A stretch of DNA of 64,000 bases from positions 62,001 through 126,000 of the forward strand of contig CAVRAP010000010.1 of NCBI GenBank assembly GCA_963718995.1. The letters are read 5' to 3'. Every line of letters starts with the position of its first letter. Position 1 is the stretch's first letter. Positions 43,554 to 52,365 of this stretch are shown one piece after another. The stretch comes from UBA4744 sp963718995 (GTDB lineage Bacteria; Actinomycetota; Acidimicrobiia; Spongiisociales; UBA4744). Under the pieces are notes generated by a model, which saw nothing but the letters and a program-made list of their open reading frames with translations, was not told the DNA's origin and ran no database searches. The translations under genes and the position numbers were made by a program.

Positions 43554-43824
43554 GCGGCGCATAAGTTAGCACCGAGTTCCCGGCTACCCGGCTCCCCGAC
43601 CTGTGACCGGCAGTGCGCTACGAGGAACAATGATCGACAAACTTCCTCGGGCACAACGGAAACCTTCAGAGTCCTGGCTGAACAGCATTGCTCGTGCAGC
43701 CTCCGCGCGATGTTCACCGGTAGGTGGCCGGCGATCGGATGGCGGAGAGCGAACAACCGGGAGCGTCAACTTCTTACTTCTCACTGCCTCGGGTATCGTC
43801 CTGACTGTCCGTAGGGGAGCCTCT

Positions 43825-44406
43825 TTGGCTGATCAAGCCGATTTTGAGAAAGACGCCATGGAGTTCGTGCCGCAGCTGTATTCGGCGGCCCTCCGTATGA
43901 CACGCAATCCGGCCGACGCCGAGGATGTTGTGCAGGAGACCTTTCTCAAGGCCTACCGGGCCTATCACACCTTCCAGGCTGGCACCAACCTGAAGGCATG
44001 GTTGTACCGGATTCTCACCAACACGTACATCAACCGGTACCGGAAGCAAGTAAGGCGTCCCAATGAGGTCGACTTCGGTGAGGTCGAAGACCTCTATCTC
44101 TACAAGCGGCTCGGTTCGGCCGAATCGGGCCGGGCGTCGCGCAGCGCCGAGGATGAGGTACTCGAACAGTTCGTCGACGCAGATGTGAAAGAGGCCGTCG
44201 AGGAACTCCCGGAGCACTTCCGGATGCCGGTTCTGCTGGCCGATGTTGAAGGCTTTTCGTACAAAGAGATCGCTGAGATCCTCGATGTTCCTATCGGGAC
44301 GGTCATGTCGCGCCTCCACCGGGGAAGAAAGGCACTCCAAAAGGCGTTATGGGGTTTTGCAGAGGAACGCGGTCTGACCGGAGAACAGGTGACAGGCGAT
44401 GAGTAA
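43825..44406 (+). CDS. sigR: SigR/SigH-type ECF sigma factor
   Basis: A 193-residue ECF sigma factor. Region 2 is 'SAALRMTRNPADAEDVVQETFLKAYRAYHTFQAGTNLKAWLYRILTNTYINRYRK', including the DAEDVVQETF core, and region 4 is 'LPEHFRMPVLLADVEGFSYKEIAEILDVPIGTVMSRLHRGRK'. This is the SigR/SigH oxidative and thiol-stress class, usually controlled by a zinc anti-sigma factor, which is encoded next. The start is probably the TTG at 43825 with GGGGAG upstream; the frame is open for 74 more codons that are not sigma-like. The 270-base leader, free of genes, may hold its promoter, but no clear GGAA/GTT pair was found. Confidence 0.88.
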   Translation: MADQADFEKDAMEFVPQLYSAALRMTRNPADAEDVVQETFLKAYRAYHTFQAGTNLKAWLYRILTNTYINRYRKQVRRPNEVDFGEVEDLYLYKRLGSAESGRASRSAEDEVLEQFVDADVKEAVEELPEHFRMPVLLADVEGFSYKEIAEILDVPIGTVMSRLHRGRKALQKALWGFAEERGLTGEQVTGDE

Positions 44407-44653
44407 GCACAACTGCGAAGATGCTGTGGCGCACGTCTACTTCTACCTCGATGACGAAATCGGATGGTTCAAGAAGGCCCGGATCAAGCGACACCTCAAG
44501 AAGTGCCCACCGTGCGAGGGCGCCTTCGGCTTTGAGAACCACCTGAAAGCCATCGTGCGGGAGCGCCTTCAGGAAGAACCACAGCCGGAAGTGATGGATC
44601 GTCTCCGCGCCTACCTAAAAGAAAACGAGTCGGGCTTTCCAGGCGCCGGGTAG
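44399..44653 (+). CDS. rsrA: zinc-binding anti-sigma factor (mycothiol-system/RsrA type)
   Basis: An 84-residue ZAS protein. The conserved Cys6 and the 'RHLKKCPPCEGAF' H-x3-C-x2-C motif form the redox-sensitive zinc centre that holds SigR until disulfide stress oxidises it. Total length and spacing match the mycothiol-system anti-sigma family. It overlaps the sigma gene by eight bases, so the two are made in linked amounts. This pair suggests an actinobacterium using mycothiol, though no biosynthesis gene is in the window. Confidence 0.92.
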   Translation: MSKHNCEDAVAHVYFYLDDEIGWFKKARIKRHLKKCPPCEGAFGFENHLKAIVRERLQEEPQPEVMDRLRAYLKENESGFPGAG

Positions 44654-44665
44654 GCTGTGCCGGCT

Positions 44666-44980
44666 ATGCCAAACCTCCACCGTCGATCCCTGGTAGCAAT
44701 GGTTGTCGGATTGCTCGTTCTGATCTTGGCCCCGGCTGGGCTCGCTCAGGAGGAGGCGCCGACGGACACCACGGTGCCGGTCGAACTAACCGTTCCGGCG
44801 GTCGACGTCCCGGTGCCTGCTGTGAAGATCTCGGATCCGGCACCGGCTGAGGTGCTCCAGCCGTGGACGTTCCGATACCTGATCCCGACCTCGCTGGTGA
44901 TCGCCTTGCTGGTGGTGGTGGGGAGCATCGTGGCCTACTTCCTGAAAGTGGTGCGGACCAGGTACCGGCTGGTCCAGTGA
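44666..44980 (+). CDS. small membrane protein of unknown function
   Basis: 104 residues with a signal-type N-terminal helix ending in 'APAGLAQ', a short proline- and valine-rich extracytoplasmic stretch of about 45 residues (TDTTVPVELTVPAVDVPVPAV), and a C-terminal TM helix 'LIPTSLVIALLVVVGSIVAYFL' followed by a basic tail. No family is recognised. It lies between rsrA and a metalloprotease gene and overlaps the latter by four bases. The ATG at 44666 is used; a GTG at 44657 is the alternative. Confidence 0.6.
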   Translation: MPNLHRRSLVAMVVGLLVLILAPAGLAQEEAPTDTTVPVELTVPAVDVPVPAVKISDPAPAEVLQPWTFRYLIPTSLVIALLVVVGSIVAYFLKVVRTRYRLVQ

Positions 44981-46032
44981 GTGGCCGTATTCCCTGGTCG
45001 TCTGCCGCCGGCATGGCCGGGAAGATGGCAGGTCATTATCCGTTGGGGGACACCTATCACGAACGGCTCCTCCGCAGCCAGGCTCCGGAATTCGTAGAGC
45101 GGGCGGGCCGCGCCGTGATGGAGGAGACCGGCCTGACCGGTCCGGGTGTGCCAAACGTCGCTGTGGTGTCCCGGACTGAATGGGCGGAACGCAATATCCG
45201 GTTCTTCTCGAAGATGCTCGAACCCGCCGAAGAACGGTTGACCGAACGTTTCCAAGAGTCCGGGCTGGTCGGGAAGACCGCCGCCCGTGCCTCCCAACGG
45301 CTCGTTGCCGCCGAGATGGGAGCTCTGCTCGGGTTCATGGCCAGGCGCGTGCTTGGCCAGTATGAGCTGGTCCTGCCCGCCGACGAGGACAACGACGGTG
45401 ACACGGTATTTCTCGTTGGAGAGAATGTGCTGAGCCTGGAGCGCACCCACCAGTTCCGACCCATCGAGTTCCGTTATTGGTTGGCGTTGCATGAGTGCAC
45501 CCATCGTTTGCAGTTCGTAGGAATCCCCTGGATGCAGGACTACTTCCTCGGGCTGGTTCAGGAGCTGGTGGCAACGGCGCAACCCGAACCGGGCCGGTTC
45601 GGGCGTCTCCTCTCCGAGGCCCGGTCCGCCGCCGCTGAAGGCCGCCCACTGGTCGGTGAGACGGGACTGCTGGGTCTCTTCGCCTCCCATGACCAGCGGG
45701 CCATGTTGGATCAAGTTCAGGCACTGATGTCGTTTCTGGAAGGGCACGGGCACGTCGTGATGGACAGAATCGGTGAGCGCGTTCTCGTCACGCAGCGTCG
45801 CATGTCGGACACCTTGAAACAGCGTCGCAAGGACCCGCGGACGGCTGCTTTCTACCGTTTGACGGGTCTCGAGATGAAGATGCGTCAATACGAGCTGGGG
45901 GAGCGGTTCGTGCTCGGGGTGGAAAAGCTGGCCGGGTGGGAAGCGCTCGACCATGCCTGGCAGAGTCCCGAGCACCTGCCGACGTTGGATGAGATCGAGC
46001 ATCCGGGACAATGGCTGGCTCGCGTCGCCTGA
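44977..46032 (+). CDS. DUF2342 'F420-associated' zinc metalloprotease
   Basis: A 351-residue protein of the family annotated as coenzyme F420 biosynthesis-associated (DUF2342). A zincin motif 'HECTHRLQF' (HExxH type) sits near residue 170 in 'FRYWLALHECTHRLQFVGIPWM', and the C-terminal 'TGLEMKMRQYELGERFV' is family-typical. The neighbourhood (next to tilS-hpt-ftsH) is the one seen in many Actinobacteria. Its actual substrate is unknown and the F420 link rests only on phyletic pattern. GTG at 44977 overlaps the upstream stop (GTGA). Confidence 0.85.
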   Translation: MSGRIPWSSAAGMAGKMAGHYPLGDTYHERLLRSQAPEFVERAGRAVMEETGLTGPGVPNVAVVSRTEWAERNIRFFSKMLEPAEERLTERFQESGLVGKTAARASQRLVAAEMGALLGFMARRVLGQYELVLPADEDNDGDTVFLVGENVLSLERTHQFRPIEFRYWLALHECTHRLQFVGIPWMQDYFLGLVQELVATAQPEPGRFGRLLSEARSAAAEGRPLVGETGLLGLFASHDQRAMLDQVQALMSFLEGHGHVVMDRIGERVLVTQRRMSDTLKQRRKDPRTAAFYRLTGLEMKMRQYELGERFVLGVEKLAGWEALDHAWQSPEHLPTLDEIEHPGQWLARVA

Positions 46033-47342
46033 CCGGCCTGAGCCGAGACGTTCTCGCTTGCGCTGAAGAACACCTGCCGGACGGACCGCTCGTGGTTGCG
46101 ATGAGTGGGGGCGCCGACAGCGCTGTTTGTGCCTGGGCCGCCGCCCGGCTGGGGAGCGAGGTGCGGGCCGTGCACGTTGACCACGGGTGGCCCTCCTCTC
46201 CCGACTTGGAGCGGGCCGCCCTCGCCATTGCCGGGCGACTCGAGCTTGATCTCACGGTGGTCCGGATCAGCTCAACCGCAGGCGCATCCTCGGAGGGACA
46301 GGCCCGGTTGGCTCGCTACGACGTTCTGGATGGTGCGTTGGGGGACGATGCTTGGCTCCTCACCGGTCACACGATGGACGATCAAGCTGAGACCGTCATC
46401 GGCAACATTCTGCGAGGGGCGGGAGCCGCAGGTCTGTCGGGGATCCCCAGACGGAGGGGACGCATCGTTCGGCCCTTATTGGACGTCACCCGGGCCGAGA
46501 CGCGTGAACTGGCTGCCTTGCTGGGTCTGCCCTGGACAGACGATCCGACCAACCTTGACACCTCGCTGCGCCGTAATTCGCTGCGCCGGGATGTCATTCC
46601 CTACCTCGAGACTCGATTCAATCCCTCCTTTCGGTCTGCACTGATCCGGATGGCGTCGTCCGTCGAAGAAGATGACCGGCTCCTCACCGGGGCGGCGGCG
46701 GCGGTTCCGGTTGAGGTTGGGGACTCGACGGTGCGTCTCCCTGCCCCGCTGCTGACCACCCTGCCGGGTCCGGTCGCCGCCCGGGCCATCCGGCGAGCCC
46801 TCCGGGAGGTTCGCGAGGGGTATCCCGGGTCGGCGGCCGATGTAGCTGCAATCCTTTCCGTTGCCGGGGGTGGCAGCCCGACCGAACTGTCCGGTTCGCT
46901 CCGGGTGGAGCGGACCGGACCCTGGGTGACACTGGTACCCAACCCGAACCCGCCTGAACTGGCTCCTATCGCCTGGTCGCTTCCCGGGAGGGTCCAGGTC
47001 GGGCCCTGGACCCTCGACGCCTGGTTGGAGGAGACTCCACCACTCGTGTTTCCGTTGTCTCCGTTCGCCGAAGTGTTCGACGCAGACGCCATGCCGGCTG
47101 CGGCAACAGTTCGCACCATGGAACCCGACGACCGGGTTGCGATCATCGGGGGCACCAAGCTCGTATCCGATGTGTTCGGCGAAATGCGAGCATCATCCGC
47201 CCAACGGGCGAAGTGGCCGGTGGTGGCCACCGATGACGGGGTGATCTGGGTACCGGGAGTGCGGCGGGCCTCCGCCGGTTGGGTGGGGATGGCAACGAGG
47301 CGCTACCTTTGGGTACGCGCCACATTGGAGGGAACCTGGTGA
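46011..47342 (+). CDS. tilS: tRNA(Ile)-lysidine synthetase
   Basis: A 443-residue TilS that converts C34 of tRNA-Ile(CAU) to lysidine. The PP-loop 'LVVAMSGGADSAVCAWAA' is at about residues 27-44. 'GHTMDDQAETVIGNILRGAGAAGLSGIP' and 'RPLLDVTRAETRELAALLGLPWTDDPTNLDTSLRRNSLR' are diagnostic of TilS. The C-terminal tRNA-binding domain is present. It overlaps the metalloprotease gene by 22 bases and hpt by a GTGA. Confidence 0.95.
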   Translation: MAGSRRLTGLSRDVLACAEEHLPDGPLVVAMSGGADSAVCAWAAARLGSEVRAVHVDHGWPSSPDLERAALAIAGRLELDLTVVRISSTAGASSEGQARLARYDVLDGALGDDAWLLTGHTMDDQAETVIGNILRGAGAAGLSGIPRRRGRIVRPLLDVTRAETRELAALLGLPWTDDPTNLDTSLRRNSLRRDVIPYLETRFNPSFRSALIRMASSVEEDDRLLTGAAAAVPVEVGDSTVRLPAPLLTTLPGPVAARAIRRALREVREGYPGSAADVAAILSVAGGGSPTELSGSLRVERTGPWVTLVPNPNPPELAPIAWSLPGRVQVGPWTLDAWLEETPPLVFPLSPFAEVFDADAMPAAATVRTMEPDDRVAIIGGTKLVSDVFGEMRASSAQRAKWPVVATDDGVIWVPGVRRASAGWVGMATRRYLWVRATLEGTW

Positions 47343-47866
47343 AAGTGGAGAAGGTGCTGATCTCCGCCGAGGAGATCGCTACGAAGCTCGCGGAGATGGG
47401 TAAGGCCATCACCGCGGACTATCAAGACAAGGACCTGTTGATCGTTGGTGTGCTGAAAGGCGCCTTCCTGGTCATGGCCGATCTCGCCCGTCAGATTGAA
47501 CTCCCTGTGGAGTTCGATTTCATGGCCGTATCCTCCTACGGGGCCGCTACCCAGACTTCCGGCGTTGTGCGAATTCTGAAGGACCTCGATCAGGAGATCG
47601 CCGGACGCCATGTGCTCATCGTCGAGGACATCATCGATTCGGGACTCACGCTCAACTACCTGCTCAAGAGCCTGCGAGTCCGTCGTCCGGAGTCTCTCGA
47701 GGTGGCCGCCTTGCTCGTCAAAGAAGGCATCCAGCGCACCCCGCTCGACGTCAAGTACACGGGTTTCACGATCGGGCCGGAGTTCGTGATCGGTTATGGA
47801 CTCGACTACGCGGGTAAGTTCCGCAACCTCCCCTACATCGGCGTTATGGACGAGAGCTCTCTGTAG
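47339..47866 (+). CDS. hpt: hypoxanthine phosphoribosyltransferase
   Basis: A 175-residue PRTase salvaging hypoxanthine/guanine to IMP/GMP. 'LIVGVLKGAFLVMADLARQI' (PPi loop), the PRPP signature 'VLIVEDIIDSGLTLNYLL' and 'IGPEFVIGYGLDYAGKFRNLPYIGVM' are complete. GTG at 47339 overlaps the tilS stop, with GGAG just upstream. The tilS-hpt-ftsH order is conserved widely. The 192-base gap after it contains a probable promoter for ftsH. Confidence 0.96.
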   Translation: MKVEKVLISAEEIATKLAEMGKAITADYQDKDLLIVGVLKGAFLVMADLARQIELPVEFDFMAVSSYGAATQTSGVVRILKDLDQEIAGRHVLIVEDIIDSGLTLNYLLKSLRVRRPESLEVAALLVKEGIQRTPLDVKYTGFTIGPEFVIGYGLDYAGKFRNLPYIGVMDESSL

Positions 47867-47992
47867 AACGATGTGAGTCGATAGTCGGTCGGCCTGCGGC
47901 CGCTCTTTCTGTGATCAGTTCCGACGGATGACCGACAACTCCCCCGATGGCATATCGCCGGGATCTGCATACCATGGTGCCGAACCGCCGGG

Positions 47993-48020
47993 TTGCGCTG
48001 GTCACATACGGTGATACGGT
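47993..48020 (+). promoter_or_regulatory. putative promoter of ftsH
   Basis: TTGCGC at 47993-47998 and TACGGT at 48015-48020, spaced by 16 bases, fit the actinobacterial housekeeping pattern. They lie 38 bases upstream of the ftsH start codon, in the only sizeable gap of the run from rsrA to lysS. No sigma-specific signature is evident. Confidence 0.4.
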
Positions 48021-48058
48021 GATGCCCGGCCAACCCACATAACTTGGCGAGGAGTCTC

Positions 48059-49984
48059 TTGACCCGCACGTTTCGTTCCATCTTGATCTACGGGCTCGTG
48101 GCGCTCGTCATGCTCATCGTTTTGCAGCAGTGGATGGGCGGTATCGCAGAACCCGAGGAAATCTCGTATAGCGAATTCTGGGACCGCGTGGACAGCGGTG
48201 ACGTAGAGACGGCGTTGTTGATGACGAAATCAAATGTCGTCACGGGCGAGTTTGTCGATACCCCGGGCGATGAGCCCGACTACCGCATCGACTATCCGCC
48301 TGAAGAAGAGGATGAACTGTCCGCCCGTTTGCGGGGGGCAGGTGTCGAAGTTGAAATCGACGGAGAGCCGGCCGGAATCTGGGAAATCCTCTTGAGCTTC
48401 CTGCCATGGCTGTTCCTCATCGGTTTCATGGTTTTCATCTTCATGCAAATGCAGGGCAGCGGCAACCGGGTCATGCAGTTCGGGAAGTCACGTGCCAAGC
48501 AAGTCACCAAGGACATGCCCAAGGTCACGTTCCAGGACGTCGCCGGGCTCGACGAAGCCATCGAAGAGCTGGAAGAGCTGAAAGATTTCCTGCAGAACCC
48601 CGACAAGTTCCGGGCGATGGGGGCCAAGATCCCCAAAGGGGTCCTGCTGTACGGACCGCCTGGAACGGGCAAGACCCTGCTGGCGCGAGCCGTGGCAGGT
48701 GAGGCCGGGGTACCGTTCTTCACCATCTCCGGATCCGACTTCGTCGAGATGTTCGTCGGCGTCGGGGCCAGCCGGGTTCGCGACCTTTTCGAACAGGCGA
48801 AGGCGCAGGCGCCGGCCATCGTATTCATTGACGAGATCGACGCCGTCGGCAGGCACCGGGGAGCAGGTTTGGGTGGCGGGCATGACGAGCGTGAGCAGAC
48901 CTTGAATCAGTTGCTGGTCGAACTGGACGGGTTCGACGTCAACAGCGGCGTGATCGTGATTGCCGGTACCAACCGCCCCGACATCCTTGACCCCGCTCTG
49001 CTGCGGCCGGGCCGTTTCGACCGCCAGATCGTGGTCGACCGGGCCGACCTGGCGGGCCGGAAGGCCATCCTGGCCGTACATTCGCGTGGCAAGCCTCTGG
49101 CGAAAGACATAGATCTCGAAGTGCTGGCACGGCAGACTCCTGGTTTCACCGGAGCGGATCTCGCCAACCTGATCAACGAGGCTGCCATTCTGGCGACACG
49201 CCGCGGCAAGACCGAGATCTCGATGGATGAGCTCGAAGAGTCCATCGAACGGGTCATCGCCGGTCCGGAACGGAAGAGCCGCTTGATATCTGATGAAGAG
49301 AAGCTTGTCATTGCCTACCACGAGACCGGTCACGCGCTCGTCGGATGGGCACTCCCCATGGCCGATCCCATCCACAAAGTGACGATCATCCCGCGTGGTC
49401 GGTCCCTCGGACATACACAAGCCTTACCGACCGAGGACAAGTACCTGATGCGGCGCAGCGAACTGGTCGATCAGCTTGCCATGCTGCTCGGCGGCCGAAC
49501 GGCCGAAGAGTTGATCTTCGTTGATCCCACTACCGGGGCTGCCAACGATATTGAGAAGGCAACAGAGATCGCTCGCAAAATGGTGATGGAATATGGCATG
49601 AGCGATCGGTTGGGGCCCATGCAGTACGGCCACGCCAACGGCGAAGTGTTCCTCGGGCGCGACTACGGCCGCCAGCAGGACTACTCAGACGAAGTCGCCT
49701 CGTTCATCGATGCAGAAGTGCGCAAGCTCATCAGCCAGGCCCACGAGGAAGCTCGCCAGATCCTGACAACCCACCGCGATGCACTCGAGCGGATGGCCAA
49801 CGTCCTGATAGAACGCGAGACCATTGACGCCAACGAGGTTGCTGAGGTCTTCGTCGACGTTCCCAAGTGGGAGCACGCCGAAAGTGGCGCTATGCGGATC
49901 CAGATTCCCAACGGCCATACCCGGACCAGTCCCGATGCGGTCGTCACCGACGGGGTGGCTGCAGCTCGGGACTCGAGCTCCTGA
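48059..49984 (+). CDS. ftsH: ATP-dependent zinc metalloprotease FtsH
   Basis: A 641-residue AAA+ membrane protease that degrades misassembled membrane proteins and regulatory factors. Two TM helices flank an extracytoplasmic domain (about 1-135). The AAA module has Walker A GPPGTGKTLLARA, Walker B 'IVFIDEIDAVGRHRG' and SRH 'LDPALLRPGRFDR'. The peptidase has HETGH in 'VIAYHETGHALVGW' and the third ligand region 'AANDIEKATEIARKMV'. AGGAG at 48049-48055 points to the TTG at 48059 rather than the TTG at 48044. Confidence 0.96.
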   Translation: MTRTFRSILIYGLVALVMLIVLQQWMGGIAEPEEISYSEFWDRVDSGDVETALLMTKSNVVTGEFVDTPGDEPDYRIDYPPEEEDELSARLRGAGVEVEIDGEPAGIWEILLSFLPWLFLIGFMVFIFMQMQGSGNRVMQFGKSRAKQVTKDMPKVTFQDVAGLDEAIEELEELKDFLQNPDKFRAMGAKIPKGVLLYGPPGTGKTLLARAVAGEAGVPFFTISGSDFVEMFVGVGASRVRDLFEQAKAQAPAIVFIDEIDAVGRHRGAGLGGGHDEREQTLNQLLVELDGFDVNSGVIVIAGTNRPDILDPALLRPGRFDRQIVVDRADLAGRKAILAVHSRGKPLAKDIDLEVLARQTPGFTGADLANLINEAAILATRRGKTEISMDELEESIERVIAGPERKSRLISDEEKLVIAYHETGHALVGWALPMADPIHKVTIIPRGRSLGHTQALPTEDKYLMRRSELVDQLAMLLGGRTAEELIFVDPTTGAANDIEKATEIARKMVMEYGMSDRLGPMQYGHANGEVFLGRDYGRQQDYSDEVASFIDAEVRKLISQAHEEARQILTTHRDALERMANVLIERETIDANEVAEVFVDVPKWEHAESGAMRIQIPNGHTRTSPDAVVTDGVAAARDSSS

Positions 49985-50001
49985 GCCGCAAGGAGCTTCC
50001 C

Positions 50002-50592
50002 GTGAGTACCAACAAACCCGTCGAAGTCCCCGATCTCAACGCGATTGCCGGAGCGGTTCGGACCATCCTGGAAGCCGTCGGCGAGGATCCTGATCGCGAG
50101 GGATTGATCGACACCCCCCGGCGGGTGGCCCGAATGTATGCGGAGGTGTTCGGCGGCCTCCACGAGGATGCGGGCACCGTAATTGAAACGGTCTTCGAAG
50201 ATGAGGAGCATCACGAGATCGTGATGGTCAAGGACATCCCCTTCTACTCGATGTGCGAACACCACCTGATTCCCTTTCACGGAAAAGCGCATGTGGCCTA
50301 TACACCACATGGCACGCTGACCGGTCTTTCCAAGCTGGCCAGGTTGGTCGACACCTTTGCCCGCCGACCGCAAATGCAGGAACGGCTGACCACCCAGGTC
50401 GCCGACACCCTCATGGAAACCCTGAAGCCCTACGGGGTCATGGTGGTCATTGAGGCAGAGCACCTGTGCATGAGCATGCGCGGCGTGAAGAAGCCGGGCT
50501 CCATGACGGTCACCTCGGCCGTACGAGGCGCGTTCTGTGACGATCCGGCCGTTCGATCCGAGGCCATGTCGCTGCTCTTCGGAGGGCGGTGA
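50002..50592 (+). CDS. folE: GTP cyclohydrolase I
   Basis: A 196-residue FolE that makes dihydroneopterin triphosphate from GTP, the first step of folate synthesis. 'EGLIDTPRRVARMYAEVF', the zinc ligands in 'FYSMCEHHLIPFHGKAHVAY' and 'HLCMSMRGVKKPGSMTVTSAVRG' are all conserved. AAGGAG six bases before the GTG at 50002 fixes the start. It begins the folate gene run and overlaps folP by four bases. Confidence 0.97.
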   Translation: MSTNKPVEVPDLNAIAGAVRTILEAVGEDPDREGLIDTPRRVARMYAEVFGGLHEDAGTVIETVFEDEEHHEIVMVKDIPFYSMCEHHLIPFHGKAHVAYTPHGTLTGLSKLARLVDTFARRPQMQERLTTQVADTLMETLKPYGVMVVIEAEHLCMSMRGVKKPGSMTVTSAVRGAFCDDPAVRSEAMSLLFGGR

Positions 50593-51449
50593 GCTTGGTC
50601 GATTGGGCCATAGGCGACCGGGTTCTTTCGACTGCAGATCGCACGCTGATCATGGGGGTTGTGAACGTCACTCCCGACTCGTTCTCTGACGGCGGGCTCT
50701 TCCTCGGTCCGGACCGCGCCGTCGCGCACGGTCGACGTCTCTTTGCCGATGGTGCCGATCTGGTGGACGTCGGCGGAGAGTCGAGCCGTCCTGGAGCCGA
50801 AGCGGTCTCGGCCGCCGAGGAGATCCGGAGGGTTGTTCCGGTGATTGCGGGACTCGTCGACGCCGGGGTTCCGGTCTCGGTGGATACTTCAAAACCCGAG
50901 GTGGCGTCTGTTGCGCTTGCCGAGGGGGCGGTCGTCGTCAACGACATAACCGCTTTCAGCCATCCGGATATGGCCCCGCTCGTTGGTGCGGCGGGCTGCG
51001 GGGTCGTTCTCATGCACATGCAAGGGACGCCTCAGGTGATGCAGGACAAACCGACCTACAAAGATGTGGTTGTCGAGGTCCGGGACTACCTCCTGGAGCG
51101 GGCTGCCCTCGTCGAACAGGCCGGGGTCGAGCGATCCTCGATCTGTGTAGACCCCGGGATAGGTTTTGGGAAGACGCAACGTCACAATCTCCAACTGCTG
51201 GCCCGTCTCGACGTACTGGTTGCGACCGGTTACCCGGTACTGGTGGGTACGTCCCGGAAATCGTTTCTCGGGAGGATTCTCGATCAACCCGACCCTGCTC
51301 AGCGCGACCTCGCAACGGCGGCTACGGTTGCCATTGCAGCGACCCGGGGGGCTGCGGTTGTCCGGGTGCACAACGTGGAGATGACCCGCCAGGCGCTTTT
51401 GGTTGCCGACGCCATTGTCCGCTCGATCGATGTGGAGGAAGGGCTTTGA
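50589..51449 (+). CDS. folP: dihydropteroate synthase
   Basis: A 286-residue TIM-barrel enzyme joining p-aminobenzoate to dihydropterin pyrophosphate; it is the sulfonamide target. 'IMGVVNVTPDSFSDGG', 'VDVGGESSRPGAEAV', 'VNDITAFS', 'DPGIGFGKTQRHN' and 'GTSRKSFLG' match the family in order. GTG overlaps the folE stop. The next gene begins in its stop codon. Confidence 0.97.
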   Translation: MSLVDWAIGDRVLSTADRTLIMGVVNVTPDSFSDGGLFLGPDRAVAHGRRLFADGADLVDVGGESSRPGAEAVSAAEEIRRVVPVIAGLVDAGVPVSVDTSKPEVASVALAEGAVVVNDITAFSHPDMAPLVGAAGCGVVLMHMQGTPQVMQDKPTYKDVVVEVRDYLLERAALVEQAGVERSSICVDPGIGFGKTQRHNLQLLARLDVLVATGYPVLVGTSRKSFLGRILDQPDPAQRDLATAATVAIAATRGAAVVRVHNVEMTRQALLVADAIVRSIDVEEGL

Positions 51450-51922
51450 CCGGTCTCAAGCCAAGGGAATTCGTCTGGGTGATTCAGGATCGGTTGGCCG
51501 TGTCCGAACGGATCGGGGGGTACGGAATCCAACACCGGCGAGTCCGGCGGGAAGAGGAGATTCTCTGGCTGAAAGAAGAAGCCGGAATCTCAACGGTTTT
51601 CTCGCTGCTGGGCGGCACCCAGAATCTGGCCAGCTACCGGGACTCGGGGTTCGACGTTCGCGGTGAGCCGCTCACCGGCGATTATGAACCCGCGGATGTT
51701 CAGCGCGTGTTCAAAGGTCTCGACGAGGCTCTTCACGATCCCCGGGCGGTTGTCCTCGTCCATCGTGATCTGGTCGACGATACGCTGGCCGGAATCCTGG
51801 CCGGTTACCTCGTCCATTCTCAGCTGGTTGATGATCCGATCCTCGCTGCGGCCCTCATCCAGGAGATACTCAAACGTCCACTCGGCCCCGAAGGCCGGTC
51901 GCTGATACCGGTCCGTTCCTGA
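51446..51922 (+). CDS. dual-specificity-phosphatase-like protein without catalytic residues
   Basis: 158 residues. 'FVWVIQDRLAVSER', 'ILWLKEEAGISTVFSLLG' and the terminal 'TLAGILAGYLV' helix follow the bacterial DSP/protein tyrosine phosphatase pattern (FxWVIPGxLAG, WLKExGIxxVxSL, HCxxGxGRTG). The P-loop, though, reads VHRDLVDDTLAGI (105-117): the nucleophilic Cys is Arg107 and the invariant Arg is Thr113. It is therefore predicted to be inactive, perhaps a binding or regulatory protein. It starts with TTG overlapping the folP stop and so belongs to the folate operon; other fol gene clusters I know of do not carry it. Confidence 0.6.
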   Translation: MTGLKPREFVWVIQDRLAVSERIGGYGIQHRRVRREEEILWLKEEAGISTVFSLLGGTQNLASYRDSGFDVRGEPLTGDYEPADVQRVFKGLDEALHDPRAVVLVHRDLVDDTLAGILAGYLVHSQLVDDPILAAALIQEILKRPLGPEGRSLIPVRS

Positions 51923-52002
51923 GGCTTTTTCTCGATCGCGATGTCCGACCATCACCAGCCACCGATTACGACCCGGCCGTCCGGCTGCCAACGGCACCGG
52001 CG

Positions 52003-52365
52003 ATGAACACCGACACCATCAGCCTCGTCGGTCTGCGGATATTTGCGTATCACGGAGTGCTCGAGGAAGAGAAGTCGAACGGTCAGGAATTCGTGGTCGA
52101 TGTCACGGTGAACGTCGATATGGCTCTTCCCGCTGCTTCGGATGATTTGGCCGACACCATCGACTACGGGGCACTGGCAGCTGCGATACACGAGCGGGTA
52201 GCCGGTGAGCGTTGGAATCTCATTGAGAAAGTGGCTGGACGGGTGGCGGATCTTGTCATGGATGATGAGCGGGTGCTCGGCGTTGAGGTACGAGTACACA
52301 AACCAGGCGCTCCGATCGCCGTCCCCTTCGAGGACGTCGTGGCCGAGATCCGGCGTTATCGATGA
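52003..52365 (+). CDS. folB: dihydroneopterin aldolase
   Basis: A 120-residue FolB that cleaves dihydroneopterin to hydroxymethyl-dihydropterin. 'ISLVGLRIFAYHGVLEEEKSNGQEFVVDV' with the active-site Glu of 'HGVLEEEK', 'DLADTIDYGALAAAIHERVAGERWNLIEKVAGRVADLV' and the C-terminal 'VHKPGAPI' are family landmarks. It overlaps the downstream folK fusion by four bases (ATGA). No strong ribosome site is visible before the ATG at 52003. Confidence 0.95.
   Translation: MNTDTISLVGLRIFAYHGVLEEEKSNGQEFVVDVTVNVDMALPAASDDLADTIDYGALAAAIHERVAGERWNLIEKVAGRVADLVMDDERVLGVEVRVHKPGAPIAVPFEDVVAEIRRYR

Noticed and set aside
43603..43824. An N-terminal extension of the sigma factor
   Set aside because: These 74 codons lack sigma-factor similarity and a ribosome site fits the TTG at 43825; the region is better read as an untranslated leader.
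43554..43824. A SigR-type autoregulated promoter upstream of the sigma gene
   Set aside because: Autoregulation is expected for this class, but no GGAAT/GTT pair with correct spacing could be identified by eye.
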